The notes below the pieces were generated by a model that worked only from the letters and a program-made list of their open reading frames with translations, searched no databases and had not been told where the DNA came from. A stretch of DNA of 64,000 bases from Candidatus Symbiopectobacterium sp. NZEC151 (lineage in GTDB: Bacteria; Pseudomonadota; Gammaproteobacteria; Enterobacterales; Enterobacteriaceae), in contig NZ_JAGFPE010000003.1 of the NCBI RefSeq assembly GCF_025962655.1, positions 186,001 through 250,000 on the forward strand. Direction: 5' to 3'. The number at the start of each line of letters is the position of its first letter. The first letter of the stretch is position 1. This document shows positions 53,740 to 62,534 of the stretch, piece by piece. Both the position numbers and the translations under genes were made by a program.

Positions 53740-54322
53740 CCGCACTCCTCACCGCAACCACAGGCATATACCACCACGTAGCGATCTCTACTGATTACCT
53801 ACCACTTTATTATGGGATTAGATTTTTCACTCAGATACATTTTGGCTACATCTCTTCATTAGAAACGATTAATTAGTGATAAATTGCCCATTTTACCGCT
53901 ATACGCTCCACTAGACTGCACCCAACGATTGCCATATTGCACTCTACCTATGTGATATTTCTATTTGGAGTTGAAGAGACTCAATGCTCCGTGACAGTTG
54001 ATGTGGGCGCACTGTGATAGATACCTATTTACACATCATATTAAATAGCGGTCACACAGGGAAAGGTGTAGCAGATAGGTTGACACAAACTACCGCATTC
54101 AATTGCAGATACTTTATCAGGTGGTTTTTATTTCCCTATTCTTTAACGTAATCATTTTATCATTATCATTAAAAGCAAGGTACAACGTATGGCTGTTATA
54201 TAGCATCTTACTTCAGCATCACTCTATAGAGGGCCAAAAAAAACGCCCCATTATAATATGTTAAAAAATATTGCAGAGATAGATTATTGCCTGGCTACTT
54301 CACCCTCAAAAGGTTCCCTAGA
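53740..54322. other. AT-rich intergenic region upstream of the DAACS transporter, no gene seen
   Basis: About 580 bases, markedly AT-rich after 53800. I see no coding frame of note. It probably holds the transporter's control region. Confidence 0.4.
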
Positions 54323-55612
54323 ATGAAAAAAAATAGATTGCTGTTTTATATCGTACTGGCGATTATCCTAGGTATTATCGTCGGTGGAGCTTGTCACACG
54401 TACCTGCGTATTGATGAAGCCAAAAATATTGCTTCATATTTTAACCTGATCACCGATGTATTCCTCCGTCTGATCAAAATGATCATCGCACCGCTGGTAT
54501 TTGCCACTCTGGTTTCAGGATTAGCCAGCATGGGAAATTCCTCATCTGTAGGACGCATTGGTTTAAAAGCCATGGCGTGGTTTGTCAGCGCCTCTCTCGT
54601 TTCACTGTTCATCGGTATTCTGTTCGCAAATATATTTCAACCAGGCGTCGGTATGAACCTGGAGATCCCGGCGGCAACAGCCACAATTGATACTGGGATG
54701 AACGTGACAGGCTTTACGCTGAAAAGTTTTATTAGTCATATCTTCCCACGCAGCATCGTCGAAGCCATGGCAAATAATGAGATCTTACAAATTCTCGTGT
54801 TCTCATTGTTTTTTGGTTCTGCGTTAGCTTACGTCAAAGGGCAAAGTAAGCACGGCGTAAGCATGGAAAAGATGATTGAAGAATTGGCCAAAGTGATGTT
54901 TCGTATCACTGACTACGTGATGCGCCTGGCTCCGCTTGCGGTCTTCTCCTCGCTCGCATCGTCAATCACAACACAAGGAATGGGCCTGCTGTTTGATTTT
55001 GGTAAATTGATTGGTGAGTTTTACCTCGGTCTACTGCTGTTGTGGGCATTGATGCTGGGCGTCGGTTCATTGTTTCTGGGTAAAAATGCAACGTGGAATT
55101 TAGCGCGATTGTTACGTGAACCGTGCATGCTGGCATTTGCTACCGCAAGCAGTGAAGCGGCCTATCCTAAAACCATGGATGCACTCGATACTTTTGGCGT
55201 GCCGAAGAAAATCACCAGTTTCGTTCTGCCATTAGGGTATTCGTTTAATCTTGTGGGTTCCATGATCTACCAAGCGTTTGCCATCCTGTTTATCGCTCAG
55301 GCTTACAACATCCATCTGGATCTGTCACAGCAAATCATGATTCTTCTGACGCTGATGATAACAAGCAAGGGAATGGCAGGTGTCGCTCGTGCAGCCGTTG
55401 TTGTCGTAGCCGCGACATTACCGATGTTCAATTTACCGGAAGCTGGCATTTTGCTCATCATTGGTATCGATCAGTTCCTTGATATGGGGCGTACAGCGAC
55501 CAACGTCATTGGAAATGGTATCGCTACCGCTGTCGTTGCCAAACTGGAAGACGATTATGACCATTCCGAAGAGGAAACAATATTGGTAATGGCAGAAACA
55601 AAATCCAGCTGA
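54323..55612 (+). CDS. Dicarboxylate/amino acid:cation symporter (DAACS), DctA/GltP-like
   Basis: A 429-residue inner-membrane transporter of the glutamate/C4-dicarboxylate (SLC1-like) family. Markers: the HP1-type ATASSEAAYPKTMDAL (residues 274-288), HP2 TSKGMAGVARA (347-357) and the TM8 binding motif DMGRTATNV (387-395). The TM7 cation motif, normally NMDGT or NLDGT, reads NLVGS (309-313), so the Asp is Val. I chose the ATG at 54323 with AAGG upstream. It is followed 77 bases later by a DcuR-like regulator gene. The substrate is unknown; C4-dicarboxylates are suggested only by the regulator family. Confidence 0.88.
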   Translation: MKKNRLLFYIVLAIILGIIVGGACHTYLRIDEAKNIASYFNLITDVFLRLIKMIIAPLVFATLVSGLASMGNSSSVGRIGLKAMAWFVSASLVSLFIGILFANIFQPGVGMNLEIPAATATIDTGMNVTGFTLKSFISHIFPRSIVEAMANNEILQILVFSLFFGSALAYVKGQSKHGVSMEKMIEELAKVMFRITDYVMRLAPLAVFSSLASSITTQGMGLLFDFGKLIGEFYLGLLLLWALMLGVGSLFLGKNATWNLARLLREPCMLAFATASSEAAYPKTMDALDTFGVPKKITSFVLPLGYSFNLVGSMIYQAFAILFIAQAYNIHLDLSQQIMILLTLMITSKGMAGVARAAVVVVAATLPMFNLPEAGILLIIGIDQFLDMGRTATNVIGNGIATAVVAKLEDDYDHSEEETILVMAETKSS

Positions 55613-55689
55613 TTTATACATAGAAAAATCGAAACGATAATAGACGTGCTATTGCCCGCCTATTATCGTGCGAATGGAGACGAGATACA

Positions 55690-56367
55690 GTGATTAATGT
55701 AATGATTGTTGACGATAATATGCCGGTCGCAGAATTAAACCGGATCTACGTCAACCATGTTCGCGGATTTAACTGCTCAGGAATAGCCTCTTCGCTCATA
55801 CAAGCAAAATGTTTCTTAGCACAGGATGAACCTAAGGTCGACCTTGTGCTACTCAATCAAAACATCCCCTATACCCATGAAGGCAGCTTACTTTCCGAGC
55901 TGTGTGAGGAGAATGACCATGTCCATGTCATGCTTATCGCTTCCAAAAAAGACTGTCATATCCTCAACCAAAAAGATGCCCCGTATGCTCACCGCATGGT
56001 TGATTGGTTATTAGCGCCTTTTCAATTCACCCGGCTTGAGCATAATTTAAGTGCCTATCGGGAAAAATTAGCGGTATATAGACAATGGGCAAGTGATACA
56101 CCCGTTTTAATCCCAACAGCATCACGTGCATTACCCAAAGGGCTAACGAACGTGACATTACGCATCGTGTTTGCTTGGATTAAAAGCAATCAAGAGCAAG
56201 CCTTCTCCACCAAAATGCTGGCAAACGCTATCGGTTTATCATGCGTATCTTGTCGAAAATATCTGCTCTACCTTTCTGAAAAACAGATGCTTACTGCACA
56301 GTTTCACTATGGCACCTCAGGAAGGCCTATGTATATGTACCGCTTATTCTCTCATTCCGCTCAGTAA
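55690..56367 (+). CDS. CitB/DcuR-like response regulator with degenerate receiver
   Basis: A 225-residue protein, colinear with DcuR: MINVMIVDDNMPVAELNRIYV at the N-terminus, and a C-terminal winged helix (RALPKGLTNVTLR, then FSTKMLANAIGLSCVSCRKYL, GTSGRPMYMYR). The acidic pair D8-D9 is kept. The phosphoacceptor at position 56 is Asn (VDLVLLNQNIP, where DcuR has LLLD), and the conserved Lys before PF is Ala (LLAPFQF). It therefore probably cannot be phosphorylated in the usual way. The start is a GTG at 55690, with GGAG 12 bases upstream. No histidine kinase is nearby. It probably regulates the adjacent transporter; this is inference. Confidence 0.85.
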   Translation: MINVMIVDDNMPVAELNRIYVNHVRGFNCSGIASSLIQAKCFLAQDEPKVDLVLLNQNIPYTHEGSLLSELCEENDHVHVMLIASKKDCHILNQKDAPYAHRMVDWLLAPFQFTRLEHNLSAYREKLAVYRQWASDTPVLIPTASRALPKGLTNVTLRIVFAWIKSNQEQAFSTKMLANAIGLSCVSCRKYLLYLSEKQMLTAQFHYGTSGRPMYMYRLFSHSAQ

Positions 56368-56384
56368 TCAGCATAGTAGCGCTA

Positions 56385-57620
56385 TCACCGGGAGCGTTGG
56401 CGAATACCGCCACCTAACGGTTTGTTCTGGTTCACCTTCGCAGCCAATGTATCTTGCAGAGCCTTAATCTTAGAAGATATCTCCTGCTTGCGGGCTGGTG
56501 CCTCATGCTGAGCCGAAGCGTGGTCAGTAACAGGCGGTCGCGCATCAAAACGCTTAGCCATCTCACGCACATGTCCCGCGCCAGGGCTGATGGTGCGACG
56601 GGTAGCGGACAGGTTGTTGGAGGAAGCCCGGGAAGAGGCATGATGCGACACAGCGGGGGCGTCCGATGCGTTCAGCGCGCCATTAGTCTCGACACGCTGC
56701 CACGTTGTCGGTTGCGCCAGATCGCTGACAGGATATTTCGAGATATAATTCCCGGAGGCATCGACTGAAACAAATGCCTTAAACCGCTCAGCGTGCTCGC
56801 CGGAGAGGAGTAATTTTGCCTGGGCTTTATCACCATTGAGAAAACTTTTAACGGTATTACCCGTCATCATCGCGCTGATATTGCGTTGCGGATTTGCGGT
56901 CATTTTTTGGCATAGATCGGCCAGGCTAGTGAACGTTAGCGTTTCGTCTCGCAAAACCTTCATAGCGGTTTCACCACGGAACTCCCCATTAGTGCCAACA
57001 CGCGTGTCAATCTTCACTCTGGAGATCGCCCGTCCTTCCATCGGGTTGGTGATAAATAAAAGATCGTTGCCCTGCCGAACCAGCGAAATAGGCTTCTTGA
57101 AATAAATGTAATCGCCCTGGCAACGAATATTGTCGCTGCTAAACAAATGGCTCGTTGGGTTTTTGACGAGGTAATCAAAAATCATTTTTTTATCTTTATC
57201 GCTGTCACTATCACCAGGAACTGGATTTCCGTCGTTAAGCAGCGGACTCAAAATGCTTTTTGGCGTCACGGTATTCGCACGCTCGCCAGAGACTAGGCCT
57301 AATAGCAGCGTATTGCACTGTGCCGTCGCATCAGCAGCGTATGCCTTTTTCGTCGGCATACGCGCAGGGGTAGAGGCACCCGCCCCCCATTTCATCGCGA
57401 TGCTCTTGAAAACCTCACCGATACCGACAAACGCATTTTTTACCGCATTAGAAAAGGTGCAAGAGTTGTTGCTGATGCCCGATAAGAGCCGTTGCAGTTT
57501 GCCTTTGGGTTCCGCTTTTTTTGGCTCAGTACGGGTAGTCATATCACCGTCACCGACGCGGGTGGTCGTTGTTCCATTCACTCGTGGTGATAGAGTGACT
57601 CCGCCATTTTTTATCATCAT
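56385..57620 (-). CDS. Protein of unknown function, effector-like composition
   Basis: A 411-residue soluble protein that I do not recognise. The N-terminal 50 residues are Thr/Gly/Lys-rich with no Sec signal or membrane helix (NGGVTLSPRVNGTTTTRVGD). The middle is a mixed globular region (about 90-320). The last 90 residues are Ser/Ala/Arg-rich and apparently disordered, ending in a basic tail (GGGIRQRSR). Such an N-terminus and layout are common in type III effectors but not diagnostic. It is convergent with the regulator gene, 17 bases apart. The ATG at 57620 has AAAGG upstream. No chaperone or secretion genes are in view. Confidence 0.6.
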   Translation of the reverse strand: MMIKNGGVTLSPRVNGTTTTRVGDGDMTTRTEPKKAEPKGKLQRLLSGISNNSCTFSNAVKNAFVGIGEVFKSIAMKWGAGASTPARMPTKKAYAADATAQCNTLLLGLVSGERANTVTPKSILSPLLNDGNPVPGDSDSDKDKKMIFDYLVKNPTSHLFSSDNIRCQGDYIYFKKPISLVRQGNDLLFITNPMEGRAISRVKIDTRVGTNGEFRGETAMKVLRDETLTFTSLADLCQKMTANPQRNISAMMTGNTVKSFLNGDKAQAKLLLSGEHAERFKAFVSVDASGNYISKYPVSDLAQPTTWQRVETNGALNASDAPAVSHHASSRASSNNLSATRRTISPGAGHVREMAKRFDARPPVTDHASAQHEAPARKQEISSKIKALQDTLAAKVNQNKPLGGGIRQRSR

Positions 57621-57991
57621 TACGCTTGTACCTTTCGTTGATTACTGATCATTTCACGACTAACGGCTATGTAAGTCGCCAAGACAGCGACAACATTCGT
57701 GACGATGATTATTTCATAACCAGCACAATGAAATTTTAAGGGAACGCCTTTACGCGATGAGGCGTAAACAAAACGCCTATCACGTATAGGGTCGGGCTTG
57801 AAGCGTGCGCTTGCGGAAAGATCTCTGTCACAAGGAATTTTTACCGGAACCGATCGTCACCCTCTTCCGACTTTGGCCCCATTTGCTATACTGCGAAACA
57901 TTAAAATACAAACAATTAACAGAACGTAACACCGAATTCCATCGTGTATTCTCGGTGTTAATCACGACCTTCGCAGCAAAGGCAGGCGAGA
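57621..57991. promoter_or_regulatory. Divergent control region upstream of the HlyD-M50 operon
   Basis: About 370 bases between divergent genes. A 7-bp inverted repeat TTTACGC-N6-GCGTAAA (57749-57768) is a possible operator. A 64-codon plus-strand frame from 57805 has no family support and overlaps the operon start; it is not called. Confidence 0.35.
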
Positions 57992-58795
57992 GTGAATAGA
58001 GTTAACATGTTGGGTTACCGCTGTACGGTAGGTCTGCTTTTTCTTGGTTCACTGCTTCAGCCAGTACGGGCGAATGTGTCGGATCCGCTTCTCGCCCCCA
58101 CTGTCGCCAGCGATACGCCGATGAACCGCACCGATAATCAAGCGCGCGGCATTTTGGTCGCGGTCGATCAGGCCACCCTCTCCAGCGATCTGCCGGGACG
58201 CATTGTCGAGATGCCGTTCAAGGAGGGGGAAGCGTTCAAAAAAGGCGACGTAGTCGTGCGTTTTGATTGCGCCATTTATCAAGCCCAGCTCAACGCATCG
58301 CAAGCGGCAACGCGGGCGGCAGAGGCTGAACTGAACCAAAATCAGCAGTTGGCCCAGTTGAAATCCGTTGGTAAACACGCCGTGGCATTGTCCGCCGCCC
58401 ATCTTGCGCAGGCGCAAGCGGAAAGCCAGGTGTACCAGATTCAGGTCAATCGTTGTCGCATCAACGCCCCCTTCGACGGACAAGTCGTTAAACGCCGCGC
58501 TCAGACTTATGAGAGCGTCGCGCAGGGCGCACCGCTGCTGGATGTCGTGAACAACCGCCATCTGGAAATTAATTTACTGGTTTCGTCACGCCTGCTGTCA
58601 GTGTTAAAACCCGGTTTAACCTTCACGTTTACACCCGACGAAACCGGCAAACCGCTGCAAGCCACAGTAGCAAGACTGGGTGCGCGCATTGATGAGAGCA
58701 GCCAGACCCTCGGTCTGACCGGATCCCTGGCGCATCCCGATCAGAGCCTGATGGCAGGAATGAGCGGTACTGCGCAGTTCCCGGAGGCGAAGTGA
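57992..58795 (+). CDS. Periplasmic adaptor (membrane-fusion) protein, HlyD/RND-adaptor-like
   Basis: A 267-residue exported adaptor. The signal peptide is MLGYRCTVGLLFLGSLLQPVRAN. It is followed by a split lipoyl domain (residues about 50-90, DLPGRIVEMPFKEGEAFKKGDVVVRF, and later APFDGQVVKRRAQTYESVAQG) around a short alpha-hairpin of about 60 residues. A beta-barrel domain ends it (SRLLSVLKPGLTFTF). The start is GTG at 57992 or ATG at 58007; neither binding site is strong. The stop overlaps the next start by four bases (GTGA). It lacks an ABC or RND partner in the window. Confidence 0.85.
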   Translation: MNRVNMLGYRCTVGLLFLGSLLQPVRANVSDPLLAPTVASDTPMNRTDNQARGILVAVDQATLSSDLPGRIVEMPFKEGEAFKKGDVVVRFDCAIYQAQLNASQAATRAAEAELNQNQQLAQLKSVGKHAVALSAAHLAQAQAESQVYQIQVNRCRINAPFDGQVVKRRAQTYESVAQGAPLLDVVNNRHLEINLLVSSRLLSVLKPGLTFTFTPDETGKPLQATVARLGARIDESSQTLGLTGSLAHPDQSLMAGMSGTAQFPEAK

Positions 58796-60126
58796 CCAGC
58801 CCCGCCTCGCCTACCACGGCCAGTGCCGCGGTATTCGCCCGTTTTCTCGACGTCGAAAGGCAGGCTCGTGCGGCGGCCACCAGCGAAGAACTGGCCTACT
58901 GCATCGTCAACGATAGCCAACCGCTGTTTGGCTTTCGCCATGCCGCCCTGATCGTCAATGGACGGGTACGCGCAGTGACCGGCGTTACGCAACCGGCGCC
59001 CCATGCGCCGTTTGTCGCGTTTATCGAGCGAGCTTGCACCCAGTTGCAAGCAGCAGATAACGACACATTTCGGCAATGCTCGGTGATCGAAGCCACACAG
59101 CTTGATGAGCAGAGCCGTCGTGACTGGCAAGCGTTATCCGCTCCCGAAGCGCTGTGGTCGCCGCTAACCGATCGTAAAGGCAACACCTTTGGAGCCATCT
59201 GGTATGCGCGTGAGCAACCGTGGCAGAACGCCGATCGGGTTCTGGCAGAGCAGCTTGGCGGGGCCTTTAGCCACGCCTGGCTGGCGCTTGAGCCGCAAAC
59301 CTCGCGCTGGCGCAAGCGCCGGGCTGGCTGGAAAATCGCCGTGCCACTGCTACTAATAGTTGCCTGCCTGTTTATTCCGGTGCGTCAGTCTGTGCTCGCA
59401 CCCGCGGAAGTGGTCCCTCATCAGGGCCGCGTCGTGGCGGCTCCGCTGGATGGCGTGATTCAATCTTTTGTCGTGCAACCGAACCAACGCGTCCATCAGG
59501 GTGATGTGCTGGTGCGTTTTGATGACACCACCCTAAAAGCGCAAGCTGACGTGGCGGAGCGAGCACTCAACGTCGCCGAAGCGGAATACCGCGCTAGCTC
59601 GCAGCGTGCGTTTCAGGATGCGGATTCCAAAGCGCGTCTGGACTTCCTGTCTGCTCAGGTAGCGCAAAAGCGCGCCGAGCGTGATTATTCCACTGCCCTG
59701 CTTAACCGAGCGGAGATTCGGGCCGACCGTGACGGTATCGCCGTATTCGCCGACGCGGACCGTTGGACGGGTAAACCCGTGCGCACCGGCGAACGGTTGA
59801 TGGAACTGGCGGACCCGATGCTGGCCGCATTGCGTATCGAGCTGGATGTCGGCGATGCCATTCAATTGCAGCAGGATGCACCGATTACGCTGTTCCTCGA
59901 CAGCGATCCCCTGACGCCCCACGCGGCGCAGTTGTCGCGTATCGCCTATGAATCAGAGCAGACACCGGCAGGGAATCTGGCTTACCGACTGGATGGTCGC
60001 TTTACCGACGCACCGCCGCGTATTGGCCTGCGCGGTACGGCTAAACTGTCTGGCGACTACGTTCCATTGGCGGTTTATCTGTTCCGTCGGCCGCTGGCCG
60101 TGATCCGTCAGGCTATTGGGCTATGA
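58792..60126 (+). CDS. GAF-like domain fused to HlyD-type membrane-fusion protein
   Basis: A 444-residue inner-membrane protein. Residues 1-165 look like a cytoplasmic GAF-type sensory domain (ATSEELAYCIVNDSQPLFGF, HAALIVNGRVRAVTGV, GNTFGAIWYAREQPW). A single membrane helix follows at about 181-196 (KIAVPLLLIVACLFIPV). After it come a lipoyl half-domain (VVAAPLDGVIQSFVVQPNQR), a coiled-coil hairpin and a C-terminal beta-barrel. The GTG start at 58792 has GGAGG upstream and overlaps the previous stop. Its own stop overlaps the next start (ATGA). Such GAF-HlyD proteins occur beside M50-HlyD proteins; the GAF ligand is unknown. Confidence 0.82.
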   Translation: MTSPASPTTASAAVFARFLDVERQARAAATSEELAYCIVNDSQPLFGFRHAALIVNGRVRAVTGVTQPAPHAPFVAFIERACTQLQAADNDTFRQCSVIEATQLDEQSRRDWQALSAPEALWSPLTDRKGNTFGAIWYAREQPWQNADRVLAEQLGGAFSHAWLALEPQTSRWRKRRAGWKIAVPLLLIVACLFIPVRQSVLAPAEVVPHQGRVVAAPLDGVIQSFVVQPNQRVHQGDVLVRFDDTTLKAQADVAERALNVAEAEYRASSQRAFQDADSKARLDFLSAQVAQKRAERDYSTALLNRAEIRADRDGIAVFADADRWTGKPVRTGERLMELADPMLAALRIELDVGDAIQLQQDAPITLFLDSDPLTPHAAQLSRIAYESEQTPAGNLAYRLDGRFTDAPPRIGLRGTAKLSGDYVPLAVYLFRRPLAVIRQAIGL

Positions 60127-62228
60127 ATCCGCTGTTGCCAGCACTGCGCGCCGATCTTCAATTGACAGAATCCGCCCCCGGCAGCAACGGCGCACCACAA
60201 TGGGTGCTTTCCGATCCGATCACCGGGCGTTACTTCACGCTGGCACCGTCCGCGATCCGGATGCTGCGCTATTGGTCGCTGCGCCACCCGCAGCAGATTC
60301 TGGCCGCAGCCAATCAGGAACCGGGTTTGCCGCTGCGGGTAAAGGAGCTGGAGCAACTGTTGCAGTTTCTGCGTCAGCACGATTTGGTCAGTTCCGGGGA
60401 TGCCGAGCAGCGCCAACGCTATCTGGACAAAGCGCGCGCCCTGCATACCCGTTGGTGGAAAAAGATACTGCATCAATATCTGTTTTTTCGCATTCCGCTG
60501 TGGCGTCCGGACCCGATTCTCAATCGTTGCTGGCCCTGGTTACAGCGCTATGGCACGCCTTTTCTCATTGGCGTGTTTCCGCTGCTATTGGCGTTGGGCC
60601 TGTTTCTGGTCAGCCGTGACTGGGTGCGCTATACCCACGCGTTTCCTCATCTGTTCAGCCTGTCCGGTATGGCCGTATTCGGTGTCTCTCTGGTGTTCGC
60701 CAAATTTTTTCATGAGCTAGGCCACGCGTTTATGGCGAAGCGCGCTGGCTGCCGGGTGCAGAGCATGGGGGTGGCCTTTATTGTCATGTTTCCCTTGTTT
60801 TATACTGACGTCAGCGATGCCTGGAAACTTAAAGATCGGCGCTCACGCCTGTTGATTGGCGCTGGCGGCATTCTGGCCGAAATGCTGCTGGCCGGGATTG
60901 CACTGTTGGTTTGGGCATTGCTGCCCGATGGCCCGATGCGCACCGCGGCCTTTATGCTTTCCAGTGCAACCTGGGTCACCACGCTGGCGGTAAACCTGAA
61001 CCCCCTGATGCGCTTTGACGGTTACTTTTTACTGAGCGATTTCTGGCGCGTGGAAAACTTGCAGGAGCGTGCTTACGCCCTATGCCGTTGGCGACTGCGT
61101 GAAAGCCTGTTTGGCTACGGACATCCGCCGCCGGAAACCTGGTCGCCTGACCTGCAACGTAAACTGCTTATCTGGGGATACGCCTCGTGGATCTGGCGTT
61201 TCTTCCTGTTCTTTGGCATCGCATTGGTGGTGTACCACTTTTTTATCAAGGTGATCGGTATCGGCCTGATGCTGATTGAGATCGCCTGGTTTATTGCGTT
61301 GCCTATCTTAAAAGAAGCTTATATCTGGTGGTCTATGCGGTCATCCATACAGCCTGCATCCCTGCTGCGCGTCATCCTGTTTTGCCTGTTGGCGCTGCTT
61401 GTCCTGCTTTATCCCTGGCGCGGTAGCGTGCATATCCCGGCAGTACTGGAAGCCGCCAACGTCAGCACCCTTTACTCACCGCTGCCCGCACAGGTAAAAC
61501 GCCTCTATGTTACCGATGGTCAGCAGGTTAATGCCGGAGATATCCTGCTGGAGCTGGGATCCAGCGACCTCGATTATCGCCTCGATATTGAACGCCAGCG
61601 TATTGCACTGTTGCAACAGCAGTTACGGCGGGGAGCCGCTCGTCAGGAGACGGCCAGTGAAACGCAGGTGTTCGACAGGCAATTGGCGGAATCACTGGCT
61701 CGCTACCGGGGCTTGGCTGCGCAACAGCAACGCCTGGTGCTACGCGCACCGCAAGCCGGGGTAGTGCGTGACATTGCCCGGGATACCACCCTTGGCCGCT
61801 GGGTAACCGCGGATACGCCCCTGTTACGGGTCATAGACCCCCTTCAAGGACGAGTGATGGGTTATATTCCCGAAGATCGCCTGACACGCGCTCAGCAAGG
61901 TATGGAGGGCGTCTTCCTCGCCGACGACCCGGCCTTTCCACGTCAGGCAGTGCGCTTAGCCACGATTGCGCCTACCGGTAGCGCTTATTTGCAACAGGAA
62001 ATGCTGGCGTCTGACCGCCATGGCCCCATTGCTGTTCGCCGCGACAATCAGCAATATCCCCAACCGGTACAGGCGCACTACAGCGTGCGCTTCACGCTGA
62101 TGTCGCAAACCCCATTGCCACAGCAACCTTTACGCGGCAGCGTTATTTTACAAGGCGAGAAAGAATCGTTGTTGGGTGCAGCGTGGCGACGTATCGCAGC
62201 GTTGGGAATAAGAGAGAGCGGATTTTAA
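60123..62228 (+). CDS. M50 site-2-protease-like membrane protein fused to HlyD-type adaptor
   Basis: A 701-residue polytopic protein. Residues 1-110 resemble a PqqD-like small winged helix (WVLSDPITGRYFTLAPSAIR, then LRVKELEQLLQFLRQHDLV). Then comes a transmembrane M50 zinc protease core with HELGH at 197-201 and the third-ligand motif NPLMRFDGYFLLSD at 293-306 (Asp299). Further membrane helices extend to about 430. A periplasmic lipoyl/coiled-coil adaptor follows (SPLPAQVKRLYVTDGQQVNAGD, RAPQAGVVRDIARD). The catalytic residues look intact. The ATG overlaps the previous stop (ATGA), so the three genes form one coupled operon. It is probably a processing or export component. Confidence 0.85.
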   Translation: MNPLLPALRADLQLTESAPGSNGAPQWVLSDPITGRYFTLAPSAIRMLRYWSLRHPQQILAAANQEPGLPLRVKELEQLLQFLRQHDLVSSGDAEQRQRYLDKARALHTRWWKKILHQYLFFRIPLWRPDPILNRCWPWLQRYGTPFLIGVFPLLLALGLFLVSRDWVRYTHAFPHLFSLSGMAVFGVSLVFAKFFHELGHAFMAKRAGCRVQSMGVAFIVMFPLFYTDVSDAWKLKDRRSRLLIGAGGILAEMLLAGIALLVWALLPDGPMRTAAFMLSSATWVTTLAVNLNPLMRFDGYFLLSDFWRVENLQERAYALCRWRLRESLFGYGHPPPETWSPDLQRKLLIWGYASWIWRFFLFFGIALVVYHFFIKVIGIGLMLIEIAWFIALPILKEAYIWWSMRSSIQPASLLRVILFCLLALLVLLYPWRGSVHIPAVLEAANVSTLYSPLPAQVKRLYVTDGQQVNAGDILLELGSSDLDYRLDIERQRIALLQQQLRRGAARQETASETQVFDRQLAESLARYRGLAAQQQRLVLRAPQAGVVRDIARDTTLGRWVTADTPLLRVIDPLQGRVMGYIPEDRLTRAQQGMEGVFLADDPAFPRQAVRLATIAPTGSAYLQQEMLASDRHGPIAVRRDNQQYPQPVQAHYSVRFTLMSQTPLPQQPLRGSVILQGEKESLLGAAWRRIAALGIRESGF

Positions 62229-62534
62229 TTTCAGATAAAAAATCATCACATGTAATTACATTTCAATGCGTTACCTATTTTATTAGATAATGAATACCAC
62301 ACATTAACTGAGATAATTCGGTTATTCCCGCGTACACCCCCTATCAAGCCTGGGAGTGTTTTAAATAAATTAAAATTTTTTCTCTAACACTAACAAATTA
62401 AAAACGCTGAGCTATGGTGTTTAGATAGCCATTATTTCTGCATTTTAGTCCTTATTTAAAATAATAAGAAAGCTAATCATTTTTGTACATCCATGTTGTT
62501 CCCTAAAGACGAGTTTTTCGCAAGGAGAGTCAAT
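62229..62534. other. AT-rich spacer with probable promoter of the tail-collar gene
   Basis: About 300 bases of AT-rich sequence, with no gene. A strong Shine-Dalgarno (AAGGAGA) at its end serves the next gene. Confidence 0.5.

Noticed and set aside
57805-57999. 64-codon frame before the adaptor operon
   Set aside because: No domain, no binding site, and it overlaps the operon start.
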